Below are positions 1 to 12,200 of a stretch of DNA of 64,000 nt, one piece after another. Under the pieces are notes generated by a model that saw nothing but the letters and a program-made list of their open reading frames with translations, was not told the origin of the DNA and searched no databases. Both the position numbers and the translations under genes were made by a program. Within the stretch, counting starts at the first letter, position 1. The number at the start of each line of letters is the position of its first letter. Origin of the DNA: Gyromitra esculenta (Eukaryota; Ascomycota; Pezizomycetes; Pezizales; Discinaceae); contig JBCAML010000008.1 of NCBI GenBank assembly GCA_038503075.1, positions 1,922,001-1,986,000 of the forward strand, written 5' to 3'.

Positions 1-606
1 AGAAAGGCCGTGGTCGTCCCGCCCGTCCAATCAGAGCCAACCACGCACAGCAACCCTGCCACTAGCCGGGTAGGGCCTAGGGTGCGGTTCTTATCGGCAC
101 ACCGTCCCACTGTCTGTGCGCCTAGACGCTTCGTCATTTGTTTTGGATTCGAGACGGAAGAAAAAGCAAAGGGTCAAGGCAAGATGAAGATGAAGAGAAC
201 AGCAAACTTGGATGGGCAGAGACATCGACGTCACGACCCCTCCCCCTCCATTGACCCTACCGCCCATAGCACCAACTGTGCATTCTCGTGGAGACTTCGT
301 CTGGCAGAGAGAGAGGTGACTGACGGAGCCCAATCCCCCATGCCAATACTCGATGATCTGCTCTCTTCCTCATCGCCCCCTTCTCGTTTCCATCCTGCTT
401 GCTTTCGTGCCCACTCCAGGTTTCTCTCCATCACCCGCATCGCATGCATCACAATCTGAGTAGAGTAAACATACTCATGTAGCTTTATGTACATAAAACA
501 TCCGTTTCCCCTCCCCCCTCTCCCTCCGCTCCCCTCCCTCCTTCTTCCGTCCCCTGTCACGCGTGATTTTCCCCACCACCACCACTATATTCCACTATAT
601 CCCACT
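1..606. other. 5' flank of the DHODH gene
   Basis: No supportable gene. The sequence is moderately GC-rich with a pyrimidine-rich stretch around 505-600 just before the dihydroorotate dehydrogenase start, which fits a fungal promoter and leader. Open frames here lack recognisable protein features and overlap one another on both strands. Confidence 0.5.
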
Positions 607-1587
607 ATGGCTCCCCGCGTCTCCTTCACACCCCCACTCTTCAACTCGGCTACCCCTTGGGCCACCTCCGTAGATGATTTAACCGCGCTGTACAAATCCC
701 CACACACCGGCGCCGTGACCACGCGCACCAGCCTGCTCCACGGTTTCGCAGAGAACCCGTCGGTACATCAGAAAGTGATATTCCCAACCCCGGGTACCGG
801 CGGTCCCGTGTCCTCGCTGAACACCTACGGCTACTCACCGCTCCCGCTTGGCCACTACCTGCACGCCATCGATAACATAATCAAAGCCTCCAGGGCACCA
901 CAAACAAAGCCCTTCATAACCTCAGTCACGGGACGTCCTGATGAGGTGAAAGATGCAATCGTGACGATCGGGAACTTTGCAAAAACAACTTCCTACAATC
1001 TCCTCGTGGAGATCAATCTGAGCTGTCCAAACATTGCTGGGAAACCGCCGCCAGCTTATAATTTACCGGAACTATTAACTTATCTCTCTCCGCTAGCTGG
1101 GATCGAGCTTGCTGCTCCCGTCCCGCTGGGATTGAAGACACCTCCGTATACCCATGATGCTGAATATAGGGTTCTGCTGGACGCGCTTAAGCAGCATCCG
1201 GGTGTGATTTCGTTCATCACAAGCACGAATACCCTTGGTTCCTCGCTGCATTTGACGTCGCCTCCGTCATTGGTGGTAACTGAGGGTGGGCGGCGGAAGG
1301 TATACCAGCCGACTTTGTCTTCAGAGGCAGGAACAGGGATTGGTGGTCTGGGAGGCGCGTGTATTCACTGGTTGAGTCTGGGGAATGTAGCGACAATCAG
1401 GAAGATGTTGAACGCGGAGGAAACCCTGCGGGATATTGCGGTGATTGGGGTGGGAGGTGTAAGTGATCGGGATGGGTGGGAGAGAATGTTGAGTGTAGGA
1501 GCTACAGCGGTTGCGGTGGGGACTGCGTTAGGGGATAGGGGAGTGGGGGTCTTTGGGGAGATCTTGGAGCTGACGGAAACAAAGTAA
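607..1587 (+). CDS. Dihydroorotate dehydrogenase, class IA (cytosolic type)
   Basis: Oxidises dihydroorotate to orotate with FMN in de novo pyrimidine synthesis. Class IA enzymes are soluble dimers that use fumarate, unlike the ubiquinone-linked mitochondrial class II enzyme. The frame is intronless and 326 residues long, close to the usual class IA length of about 310-330. The start at 607 is chosen because the MAPRVSF segment opens the family-like region; the frame is open 40 codons further up, but that part is Pro/Leu-rich leader. Visible motifs are LNTYGYSPLP near residues 71-80 (substrate/FMN side) and EINLSCPN near 135-142, whose Cys140 is the class IA catalytic base. GVGGVSD and VGTALG near the C-terminus fit the FMN phosphate loops. 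There is no mitochondrial presequence or membrane helix. Class is assigned from motifs; the electron acceptor is inferred from class. Confidence 0.93.
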   Translation: MAPRVSFTPPLFNSATPWATSVDDLTALYKSPHTGAVTTRTSLLHGFAENPSVHQKVIFPTPGTGGPVSSLNTYGYSPLPLGHYLHAIDNIIKASRAPQTKPFITSVTGRPDEVKDAIVTIGNFAKTTSYNLLVEINLSCPNIAGKPPPAYNLPELLTYLSPLAGIELAAPVPLGLKTPPYTHDAEYRVLLDALKQHPGVISFITSTNTLGSSLHLTSPPSLVVTEGGRRKVYQPTLSSEAGTGIGGLGGACIHWLSLGNVATIRKMLNAEETLRDIAVIGVGGVSDRDGWERMLSVGATAVAVGTALGDRGVGVFGEILELTETK

Positions 1588-1957
1588 TGATTAATGTGGG
1601 AAACTTATATGCTTGGAGTTAGGTGGGGCGGTATATTTATTATTTTAGTGTTTATTGTTTATTCTCACAATCCGTGAATACTACCCCCGAGAAATACATT
1701 CCTTGAGCCCTCGTAGATGTATGTGTTCGATGGGAAAAGCAGCTATTCATGAACAATCACTCGGCTGTCCTTCCCACGCACAACCCTAACCTTATTTCCG
1801 CGGTGATTAGAGCTCTAATTTAACAACCACCCACACTCCCCACCTTCTCCGTTCCCCACCTTCTCCACCCCTCATCCCTCTTCACCTTCTCTTGCCCTCG
1901 ATGCTCGTCAACGGCAGCGTTCATTCAATTCAACATACCTTAATTCAACCTTAGCTA

Positions 1958-2121
1958 CCGTATTAACTCGAAAAATTGGGTAGCGTATACACTTCGCCAC
2001 TAACTCGTGAAGGAATTCGTCAGAGATTGAGCGGCGTATCTAAGCCGATTTCGAGTCGTTTCTAAACTAATTTAAGTTAGATCCAAGAAAGCGCGCTACC
2101 CAATTTTTCGAGTGAATACGG
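1958..2121. mobile_element. MITE-like element, 164 bp, TA-flanked
   Basis: Terminal inverted repeats of about 30 bp: the left end begins CCGTATTAACTCG and the right end, read on the other strand, CCGTATTCACTCG; both continue through AAAAATTGGGTAGCG. TA dinucleotides flank both ends (1956-1957 and 2122-2123), as expected for Tc1/mariner-type target duplication. No coding capacity. Non-autonomous status is inferred from size. Confidence 0.8.
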
Positions 2122-4998
2122 TACATGTATCAACCAGCACCAAGACAATGATTGCACTATTCCCTGACCAACAATCAGAACCTTCAATCGACTTATCTCC
2201 GACGTCACTTCCAGGCAGTCATTAACACACCAGCGGCATCCGCATCCTCGACTGTAGCATTGAGCGTGATAGCATAATCTCCATACATTGCTCAACTCAA
2301 ACATCAACATACCAGGAGCGCCTTCAATCGTAGTATTTGATCTAACCCCCCTTAATTTCCATGGCAGAATATTAACAAAATACTCATAAATATCATTAAG
2401 AAATCTTACCATCGCCAACAACCCCCCCCCCGGGCCCTCGTCCATAACCAGAAACGCAATCTACCACCCTATTAAACCGACATATTGAAGACGATATATT
2501 CAGTATCGACAACATTTAGACCGATGCTTTATAGATTCATTGAGTGGGAGTAATGTCTGCTCCGAATCTAGTCACGGCTATTTCTATTGTTGTTTATCGA
2601 GTGTTTACTGTGGCTAGGTCTTTCGGTAGATGGACTAATGATTTTCTTTGTTGCCTATGAGTTCTTCCTTCTTTTGTTTCTTGGAACTACCTTGACTACA
2701 TTGAGCCATTGATACAGTGATGGAAGAGCATGGTGTTTGATATTTGGAATAAGTTGTTGTGTTAGCTAGCTGATTTGTTCTTTCGGATTTGCTGACATTA
2801 TTCTATTTTAAGTTTTGCTAGACGCTTAAAACAGACGCCTCTGAAGTATTCGTATCGTTTCGCAACCCACAATATATTTGCACAAATGGTGCTGCTATAG
2901 AGTCGGGGCGTGTTTACAAATCGTCGAACGGGATTGGATGTTGATGGGTCAAGGTGTTGATGGGTGCTGATTCAAAGTTGGTGATAGATTCAAAACTTGC
3001 CGTGGGTTCGGTCATTCCCCAAGACGCCACGGTACGGGATTCTAACACTCGACACTTTCAATTCGCATGGAAACGGAAATGGTGGATATCCACCTAGACA
3101 GTATATACCTGCAATTACCTGCCCATGTACCGCCTAACCCCAGTGCCAGACCTTTGTATTAACTCCAAACTCATAGAAATACTCAAACAACGAACATTTC
3201 CCTCTGAAAGTGTGAAGATTCCGCATTAAAACCCGTGCCAACACTGACAGGTATTTATCAGGGGGGTTGAAATCCCTCTATTTACCGCCTCTTCGTTAAC
3301 ATCGCTTTCTACTATTGCTTTAGCTCGTTCGAACATCTGCTAACCTTTGAAAGAGATCAAGTTCACTTCATAGAGCCAGTTTATGAACGGGAAGGTCGTC
3401 GACTCCATTACTAAACAATCATTTTGGCGATAGTGAAATCTATCGAAACAGTGGAGTTACTACAGTACATCACTCTATAAAGATATAAAATTAGAGCAAT
3501 TCTATGTCCTTATGGAGCGGATATCCCTATAAAAAAAGGTTTAGTAGACACAAAATAATCCCTGTTGAGACCAGAGCTCTTATCCTTGTAAGATGAGTAT
3601 CCTTATAACCTAAACCCTTATAAGGCGATTGTGCTATATGGAGAACATTAACTAAAAAAAAATAAGTACTAGTACAGTAGAAATAATAACCTACGTAAAG
3701 ATCGATAAAGCCATCACAATTGACTTGGCCCATTCAAACCAGGATCTTCAAGCACTTTATCAAACTTTGGACCATTTTGCCCGACTAATATATTTAGTAT
3801 CGCGTTAATGCCTGATTAATGTCTCACTTATTAACTTTGATCACAGATCGGTTTGATTCTTAGCTTTAGTGAATAGCGATGGTAATTTTATCGGCAAAGA
3901 TTAATAATAACTAGCCCTAACCTTGAACAATGTTCACAATATCTAGCATAGAGTATTTCATAATCGTTCAAGCGTTTGTAAAAAAAGCCTCTCTGGTCAC
4001 AAAGTAGACTTAGAAATCCTCCTACATTGAAACGGTATTACTAAAATTATTTTTTGCAGAAAGCTATCAGCGCATACCACAATCATACTTGATCCTTCAA
4101 AGAACATTCGGCAAAGAGTCAAAACCGAGGCTAAAAGAGACAAATCTTCTTTTAATAGCTACTTTCTGAGCGACCGTTCGGCGTTCTTAGCTATCTTCGG
4201 CAGCTCAACTCGGTAACCCAGTTTTGACACTCCTCCCTCTCCGCAAAGGGTAGCCAGCCTACTTTCTGTCTCAGGACAGCATTTCAAACACCAGCATTCC
4301 CTAAATGCGACCCGGTTTATTTACGCGTATGGTTTTATAGATGCTAGCTTGCTACAACACCTTCATAAGAGAAATCTTAGAAGAGTTTAGCCCTATCGTT
4401 GCAAATAGACCAGCATTATAGAAACGGGACAGGGGTTTGTAGCATAAAGATTTATTGACCCTGTTTGGTAAGGCAGCAACACACAAAATTGTTGGCAAAT
4501 CACAACCACCTCTAATTATTACGTCGATAAAAATCTGGCGAAATAGTTTTGGAACTGCTAAAATCTACGTATATGGTGAGCTCCTCTACTAACCTACACT
4601 ATCTCGTAAGTGAAGCCTTCTTCGGTTTTCTTTCCGTTAAATATTTAACAAATTCACCTATTGCGATAACTACATGCAAAATTTTAAGAGTGCTAGTCAG
4701 CGATATAACTTAAATATTAATGGCGGGGATTGATGGTGTGTTGTTGGTTTATTACTACTTACAAAAGGTATGGTAAAGTATGAGCTATTGTTGGTTGTCA
4801 AAAATAACCGGCTTTTAGCGTTGCAACCAAAAAACACCAGTTGTGCGCACATGGTAGTTTCTACAGCTACAATGAGTAGAGATAAATAACTAAAGTAAAA
4901 TAAGGTATTAATACTTTGCATACTTATGTATATTGTGGTAACATCCTGGGGAACTCAGACTCAGAATGGGTCGCGCCACAATGTTTTTTTTGGCTGTA

Positions 4999-5124
4999 CT
5001 TGTTAGCAGGCATACGAACCAGAAAACATGGGGAGTGTGGCTTTGTGCGCTGCTGCATTGGGCACGGATTCCGTAGCATACAAAGCCACACTCATGTTTT
5101 CTGGTTCGTATGTCTGCTAACAAG
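4999..5124. mobile_element. MITE-like hairpin element, copy 1 of a three-copy family
   Basis: A 126-bp near-palindrome with ends CTTGTTAGCAGGCATACGAA and its inverted counterpart CTTGTTAGCAGACATACGAA. Pairing runs about 50 bp inward. TA lies on both flanks (4997-4998, 5125-5126). It sits at the inner edge of one arm of an older inverted repeat. The sequence matches the elements at 23216 and 31800. Confidence 0.82.
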
Positions 5125-5126
5125 TA

Positions 5127-5737
5127 TGGTGCAAGAAGGCGTGGGGGGACCTGGGCATGTTCGTCCACACCTTTAGATGATTTTGACCAATCAGATCCTG
5201 AAAACAGCAAAAGAGGCTTTTGGCGGCTCACCAAGAGACTGGAGACGACCCCCCAGCAATCCATTATCTAGTGATATGCCTCACTAAATCTAGCTTCGTC
5301 GCCCTGTAGGGGGTCGTATGCCCTGAACGAAGAACCATATCTTATGCACTCAGAGTACTGGAAGCCTTGACTTTAATAAGCCTGTGAAAAGCTCGCTCCT
5401 AGCTCGCTCCTATGACCACCGCTTCCTGGTGGCGTCCTACACAATGCTTCTAAAGCCCTAATATAGGTTAGGGTTTTCTCATCTTTGTTCTTGGAGGGGG
5501 GAAATCAGGATTTACTGGTCCGATCGATTGACCAATCAGCATCGAGATTAATTCTTTCCTTACCTCATAACCCTTCACTTCGTTCAGGGCACGAAAATGT
5601 GTGGTCAAAAAGCCACAGATTCGGTGGCATTCCCTCAGATTGTGTTTTTTTGATTGTGGCTTTGCTCGCAAACCCTCTTTCGAAGAGGGTGTGGACCAGG
5701 TTGCCCAGGTCCCCCCCCTACGCCTTCTCGCACCACA
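5127..5737. repeat. Decayed inverted repeat, arms about 45 bp
   Basis: The left arm (about 5127-5171, GAAGGCGTGGGGGGACCTGG and onward to a TCCACACC end) recurs inverted at about 5689-5737. Both arms translate, in opposite orientation, to related short peptides of the form GVD-x-x-AQVPP-x-RLLAP, so they may be two inverted copies of a once-coding repeat. The MITE at 4999-5124 abuts the left arm. No intact frame remains. Confidence 0.6.
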
Positions 5738-7392
5738 GTGTCGAAAGTCAGTTATGTTTGGCAACCAACAATACCATAGACCGCCACGGTGGGTGAACGC
5801 AGGTAAACCCGCAGCAGCCACCCCATTTACAACAGTCTCTCAACCTGCAGCTATTGTTTATTCAAGAGCTATTCTACCTTTCAATTGGCTATGTTAAGTT
5901 TTTGTAGGGTATAGCCCTACCCAATTTTACCTCATCATAAACTTTTTTTCCCCCCTTCCCTTTAGCTAGCACACCCAGTTACCTAAGTGTCAAAGCTTGC
6001 TTTTATAATTTTAGTGTGCACCGAACGATAGATTGGTCTGCCTATCAATCAATCACGTTTACAAACCACAGCAATGTGCAAACCACAGTCTCTAGAGGGG
6101 GAGACGGGAGAAGAGAGAAAACTTGTTTGGTTTGAGTTTGTTTCGATGGATAATTTTTAGTTCGTTAATTTCAGCCGTTTAGTAGGTAGGGCATCCTAAC
6201 CTTTGAGGGTCGCTTATCCTAAGCGAATAATATAATACCAGGGGGCTCCATCATATAACCCTTTCGGTGGTACCTCTAATAGCCAGCCCCCCCTCCCGCG
6301 GCACCTCGCTAAGTGAGTGGCTGGCCGAATCTATACCCCTGTTTTCAAGGTACCTATCAGGTACCTGGTATGTATATGATAAAGCATAAGTAAATAAGTA
6401 ATAGTAATAGCAAAGGTCTACCAACTATATTCAAAGCTGCCGAGTGATTGTTCGTGAATTGGATCACGCGTATAATAACCCGCAATCTACGACAACACGC
6501 GAAGAGGGGGGTTAAAGTTAAAATAAGGAATCCAGAGCCTCAAAACTCCAGGTATAGTATATATCGCCTTCTACAGCGACTAGCTTCTTTCAGAGTGCCA
6601 ATCGAGAAACGATGAAACAGCCGCTTGCCCCTCAGTCCAATCTCGGCACAGCTTACTAGGAATAAATAAAAGTACAAGTCTAGTGATAAGCGATAGTAAC
6701 GTTCCCGCACCTGCAGCAGCAGCAATGACACCATCACCTGTCACCTGACTTCTCCCGTAATCGAATTTATTTGAAGAGGAGACCGTTTACTAAAGGATGG
6801 GTCCCCAGAGGTGCTCAGTCTACCAGACTTACCCCCCTTACGCCTGTATGTAGTAACTAGCGAGTAACTGTAGCTGCTGCTGCTGCACTGACTATAGGTA
6901 TTAGGCGTACTGCATCTGGCATAACAGCCAACTGACTATATATTCCCCACACTCTTCTCCGCTCCCCTCCTTCCCGTGGCATAATTCACGGTATGACAAC
7001 TACCCGTGAATGACTGACGTTTGTGCACCAGGCTAGGCCCGTGCCCTATACGCTTTTTGCAATTTTGTGTGGTATGCAGAGCCAGCCAGGTGCAGAAAAA
7101 CGTCAGTCAATTACGAGTATCAGCACCCAGTTAGGCGATGACGCCAACACCGATGATGTTGGATCTATCTATCGGAGACTGGGTCGAAGCTAACCACGTG
7201 GTAACGGAACTAGCCCTGTGGTAATCGTTCTTGCCCCCCCCCTCCCCACACCCCCAAGGTAAGGAGAACCTTGTAGGATTTCTATCAATAGACCTCAAGG
7301 CTTCAATGGCTATACTCATCGTGTGTTTGTTGAATACATAAATAAAAAAAAGGGGTGGCTTTCTAAAAGTGCTTACGAATACTCACTCTGTA

Positions 7393-7418
7393 ACACGCAC
7401 ACACGCACACACACACAC
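7393..7418. repeat. CA microsatellite
   Basis: Alternating AC/GC-AC run within gene-free sequence. Confidence 0.8.
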
Positions 7419-9141
7419 TATGTGTTGATGGTAGCTAGGGCCTCAGAGTCCTGTAATTTTTTGGAGTCTGTTGTGCAATGTGATTAAACTGGAGGACTGA
7501 GCGTGAAGAACTTGAGAGCATGTGGTGATGCAGAGAAATGTGATTTAGCGGGCCGTCATTGATTAAAGCGACGATGGAAGGGAAGCGACGATGGTCAACC
7601 AAACAAAAAAACGTTGGGCTGCAAAAGGCGTATGTAACGATAAAGGGTTTAAAGAACCACCTCGACAGAGTAAGGGCTGGTGGTGCCAGTAATAAATAAG
7701 TTGGCCATGGGTGTCTAGCGGCCTAAAAGCACAGTGTACGCCAAAGCGGATATAAATGGGCAAATTGTGATATCAGTTCTTGATGTTGTCTTGTCTCGCG
7801 AGTCGAGATATAGTTATGCAGGCCTCTTCCAGCCGTTGGAGAGACGTGCGATCGTTATCTAATTTGGACGGGATTTTTCTTATTTTTATTTTTTCAGGAA
7901 TATTTGGCTTCTTTTTTTTTCAGGCCCAAGTTTATGCAAGGCTTGGATGAGTTCTGAAACTTTGACAGGTGGAAGAGTTCCCGCACTTCATCGAGCTGAA
8001 TGTCGCAGATAAATTAAACCTTTTTTCGACCATTTATGTTAGCCGTTGAGAACGCCAGACCGCTTCAAAATAAGGAATGCAAACTGATAACGGCCCCACA
8101 TCTGCCACCCCGAGGCGTGAATGGAGAGAGAGGGCGGGTGACACTGAGAAATGTACCATGCGCAGAAAAGCAAGGGCCAGTGAGGATCATCGTCTCTAAT
8201 CCTCCCCTGATCCAATACCAAGTAGTTTCGCTTCGCTCAGGGCATTAAGTGGTATTCGACAGAGTTCATTCGCAAATTCAAAACCCGTCGGGTGCAAATG
8301 AGACATAGGATTATGGAACCAAAGATTTCACAATCGTACGATGATCTGGAAAGCAAAAGCAACCTATGAGTTCGCATGGGAAAGGGAAAGAAAAAAAAAG
8401 GAAGGTCTCTCTCACTAGCGTTTCTCAGAGTTCGTAATAACCAAGCCTAAAAAGCCATCGGTCGATGAATGGCAGTGGTCATCTTCGATTTAGCCTTTCT
8501 CAGACCACCGTTATCCAAAGATGACCAAAGACAGGAAAAGATTTCGGTGTTTTTTTGTTTGAGATGCGAGACATGCAGGCTGCAGTAGCGGCTTCCTGAG
8601 GTGGTGGGTTTCGGGGTCTTGAGGGTACCCCAGAACTTGGCCCGGATCCGATTTCGTTACCACTAATCTACTCAAGTGATTTTTATTCGCCATTGACAAT
8701 AGAGTTTGTTGGCTGAAGCTTTTCGGGACACAGACCCCCCTACCAGATCATCGTGTTGTTGCTCTTCCTGCCCCCACCCCCCCTCCAGAGAGACCATTCC
8801 CTCAATTATCAAACGCCCAAGGGAGGAAATGGAAATATCGTCATCAAAATAGCCTTTTTTTGTTCATTCTCTCCCGTTATTTTATTTTTTTTCATTTTTC
8901 CATTCGTAATCAACAACCAGCCACGTACCTCAAGTCCACTTGAAAATATTTTTTTTCACCGGCATTCCTAAAAGACCCTAAATCCGATTCCGTGCCGGCA
9001 AGATATTATATTTATAGTGATATATCAAAGCAACACAACAGTTATTGGCGGCAGGAAATAGAATAGGCAGGAAACCAAATCACTTACCCCATTATGACAA
9101 GGGGGGGTGGGTGCAGGTTCCTATTTCGGCGAAAGAAGTGC

Positions 9142-9297
9142 ACAGCGTACGGCAAAAAAAGATCGAGAAACGTGAGACTTGGGATTCGGGGCTATTATTG
9201 GCTCCCCAGAGTTTTCGAGGAATATTCTAGCAGTTAGATTGGCTACAGAACCCTATCAGTAGGCCCTGGTTTCTCGATCTTTTTTGCCGTACGCTGT
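9142..9297. mobile_element. MITE-like element, 156 bp, ACAGCGTACGGC ends
   Basis: Left end ACAGCGTACGGCAAAAAAAG and right end (other strand) ACAGCGTACGGCAAAAAAGA, continuing through GATCGAGAAAC: about 30 bp of inverted repeat differing only in A-run length. The flanks (GTGC and AAAG) show no clear target duplication, so the superfamily is unassigned. No coding capacity. Confidence 0.7.
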
Positions 9298-12200
9298 AAA
9301 GTAAATATATATATGTGAAGGGAGCTTAACGAGCCCTCTGCTTTGGTTTTGTTTTGAATCGAGCTGATGCCATTGCGTGACAAAAAACCCTGATAAAATA
9401 AAGACCGTGTGACAATAACCTTTTTTTCTTGTGCGATCGCCTAGAAACGTGACAACCGCAGCAATGAGAACGGAGTTCGAGAAAGAATATGATCTGCAAT
9501 ACCACTAGTCCGATAGTAAGCGAGGGATGCCTTAACTAGCTTGCTCACCCCTTGAACCATCGTGAACTAGAGAAGGGTGAGGAAAAATGTCGAACGGGTT
9601 TAAAACTTTCCAACCAGGTTGTAGCGAACCTATACAAAATCCCATCATTTGGTGATGGATTAACCGCCCCCCTATCCTTCTCCACCTCGCTAAACTCTCT
9701 TTCCCAGACCTTCAATCCAAAGTTCCCTAATTCGCTGCACCAGATCGCACTCGTTGACGTATTTTGCGGAACCCAAAAAAAAACCAATCAGTATATGATA
9801 GGTGTCTTTATGGGACCAGAGTACCAGCATCGTGTTTATCGATTTTCATTCGTCATTATCCAAGACCTGGTTGCTTCCTTGAACCCTGGAAAACATAAAC
9901 AGTTGAACCCAAGAACCTAGAAACGTTGTCCGTTTGTAGTGTGCGGAGCCCACAAAAACGATATCTTTTTCTGACGTATCAATACCGAGTCTGAGCTCCC
10001 AAAGTCTTCATGCTGGACGTGAGAAAATAAAAAATAGGTCTTCTTGTTGGTTGTACTTCTGTCAAGTACCCAACAGTATCCTTCCTGCAGGCTGCAGGTG
10101 CAATTTTGGCACGCGCACGACTCGGCCGGGAAACGGCTAATGTAAGTATCCATCCAGTGGGTGTGTGAACCCGGTTACCAGAAAATCAGTTTCAGGCCCA
10201 CGAGTGTCCGAGACAGCATTTCTTCCGAGACAACCCTCTCACACCGAAAAATATATCCGAAATGCCAAGACGTCCAATTCTTTCGAGCTATGCGCGAAAT
10301 ACGCGCACAAAAGAAATGCTGTAGAGTACGCACTCGTGCAAGGGCTCCCATTCGAAGGGTTGGCGCAAAATTACGAGTGATCTTCCATGATCTTCCGCGA
10401 GGATCAACAGCGGAATATGTAGATTTCAATTCATCTTTCCCGTGGCTGGTTGGCTGGTTGGAGGAGTACGATGATCATGGAAGACGCACCAAGAAGGCGC
10501 GAACCAACAGGTTTCTTCCAAGGCTATCTCTAATGCACCGGCAACGGTATTAGTCGCAGGCTCATTAAAATAACCTCTCACGGGTCACGAGAATCATGAA
10601 ATAATATAATCGTACAGGTACATACCCCAACATTAATCCGCATACCCGGAAGCGGAATGCAGGCACTACTATCGAAGGGCACTGGCACAACGACAACGAC
10701 AACGAGGTGGGTTATATTTTTCTTTTCTTTTCCCTTCCTTTCTTTTCAATTCTCTATCAGCTCACTCGTAATCCACTCGAAAAGTATTTTGTGATTTCTG
10801 TTAGGAGTCGAATGAAAGTCTTTCAGAAAAAAAAAAAGATCCCCATACTCTGGTTAGTACATGTAGGTATGGCTGCAATTAGTGCGCGTGTGCGTGATCG
10901 TGATCGATCCCCCCCCCTACTACTGCGGAAATCCCCGAATTTTTCAGCTGGAAATCGTCAAAAAATTATTGCCACCATACCAAGTTGAGCTAGAAAGCTC
11001 AGGGCTTTCCCTAGCTACTATTTTCGTACGATACGAATCCCGGGAAGGTTTTTTGGGGGAATACTTTTTCATCGAGTAACAATAATTGCTCATTATCGCG
11101 AGGCGGACTCACAAGTAGATGGTTGGGGGATATCCAATAATTAACCACATCTGGCTGTCTATGGTAAAATATTATGGGACATGCATACATGTGCGTTTTT
11201 TTTTTGGATGCATGTGGGGCGAAAGGAGTAGTGAGAAAGGGCCACCGGCAATTTCTCGAAGCGAGGGAGGGGGGTAAGCATCCATCCGGCGACGTTTGAC
11301 CGTTTGATGGATAACCACAGACGGGTCGAGAGAGGAGGAAGGAAGGAGGGAGGGGGGTAAATACCAATTCTCGACGAGAGCCAGGTACGCACACGTAGGT
11401 GGGATACTTAGCTACAGCACGAGTTGCTGGAGACGTCGTGTGTGCGAACATTTCTTCTATTTCAGACAGAGTCAGCAGTGGTCGTCTACACCGTTTATTT
11501 ATTTGTGAAGCACGCAATAATGTCTTGACACTGATTCTAGAAGATGGAACGTTGGGAATTGATGCTGATCTTGGTGTTCTCGAAAGAACGGGAGATTATT
11601 CCGGGCACAGGGCATCGCTTGCGAGATGCATACTATTCATCGACCGTTTTCCTGCTGGGAACGGCAAAAGTTTCCCCACCAACACCACTCGAGACACCTC
11701 AACACGGGGGTGTGCTGCAACAGCCATCGGATTTCCTTTTTCCCCCCGCAGCCGTTATGCCGCGTGGAGGGAAATTTGGGGAGGGAGACTCTGAGGTTAC
11801 ACGATAGCTAACGGTGGTGGACGCGAAGATAAGGGAGGGTGTAGGTAAATTGTGATGATGGATTGGGGGGGGCAGGGATGGGAAGTCTAGGGAGCGTGCG
11901 AGAAGAGCCATAGCAAGCATGCAACGGATGGGGAAGAAACTCGGAGAAGAGGCAAGGTAAGAAAAAAAAGAAGAGGTGTTCAATCCCGTCGTCGTCTCCT
12001 TTTTATTTATTTTTTCTTTCTCTTACTTTTTCCTTCTCTCTTCATCCCGTTCGCTGCTCCTCCTGTCTCCTTTCCAAGCTGCTACCGACCCTTCGTGAGC
12101 TATAAGCTATATCAGTCCGGTTCCTTCGTGGGAAAGGAGAGTCAGTTTGAGCGGTTCCTTGATCCTGTCCCGTGGCTTATTTATTTATTTATTTGCTGTG

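Noticed and set aside
10..459. 149-codon open frame at the left edge
   Set aside because: No domain, overlapping frames on the other strand, and composition typical of non-coding GC-rich sequence.
2077..2445. 122-codon minus-strand frame
   Set aside because: It runs into the right arm of the MITE at 1958-2121 and shows no recognisable features.
4916..5176. Plus-strand open frame of 86 codons
   Set aside because: It is almost entirely the hairpin element at 4999-5124; open only because the palindrome lacks stops.
5469..5480. TTAGGG-like sequence, considered as interstitial telomere repeat
   Set aside because: Only one complete unit; no tandem array.
9552..10553. Frames of 122 and 130 codons on the plus strand
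   Set aside because: No family features, and competing frames of similar length exist on both strands.
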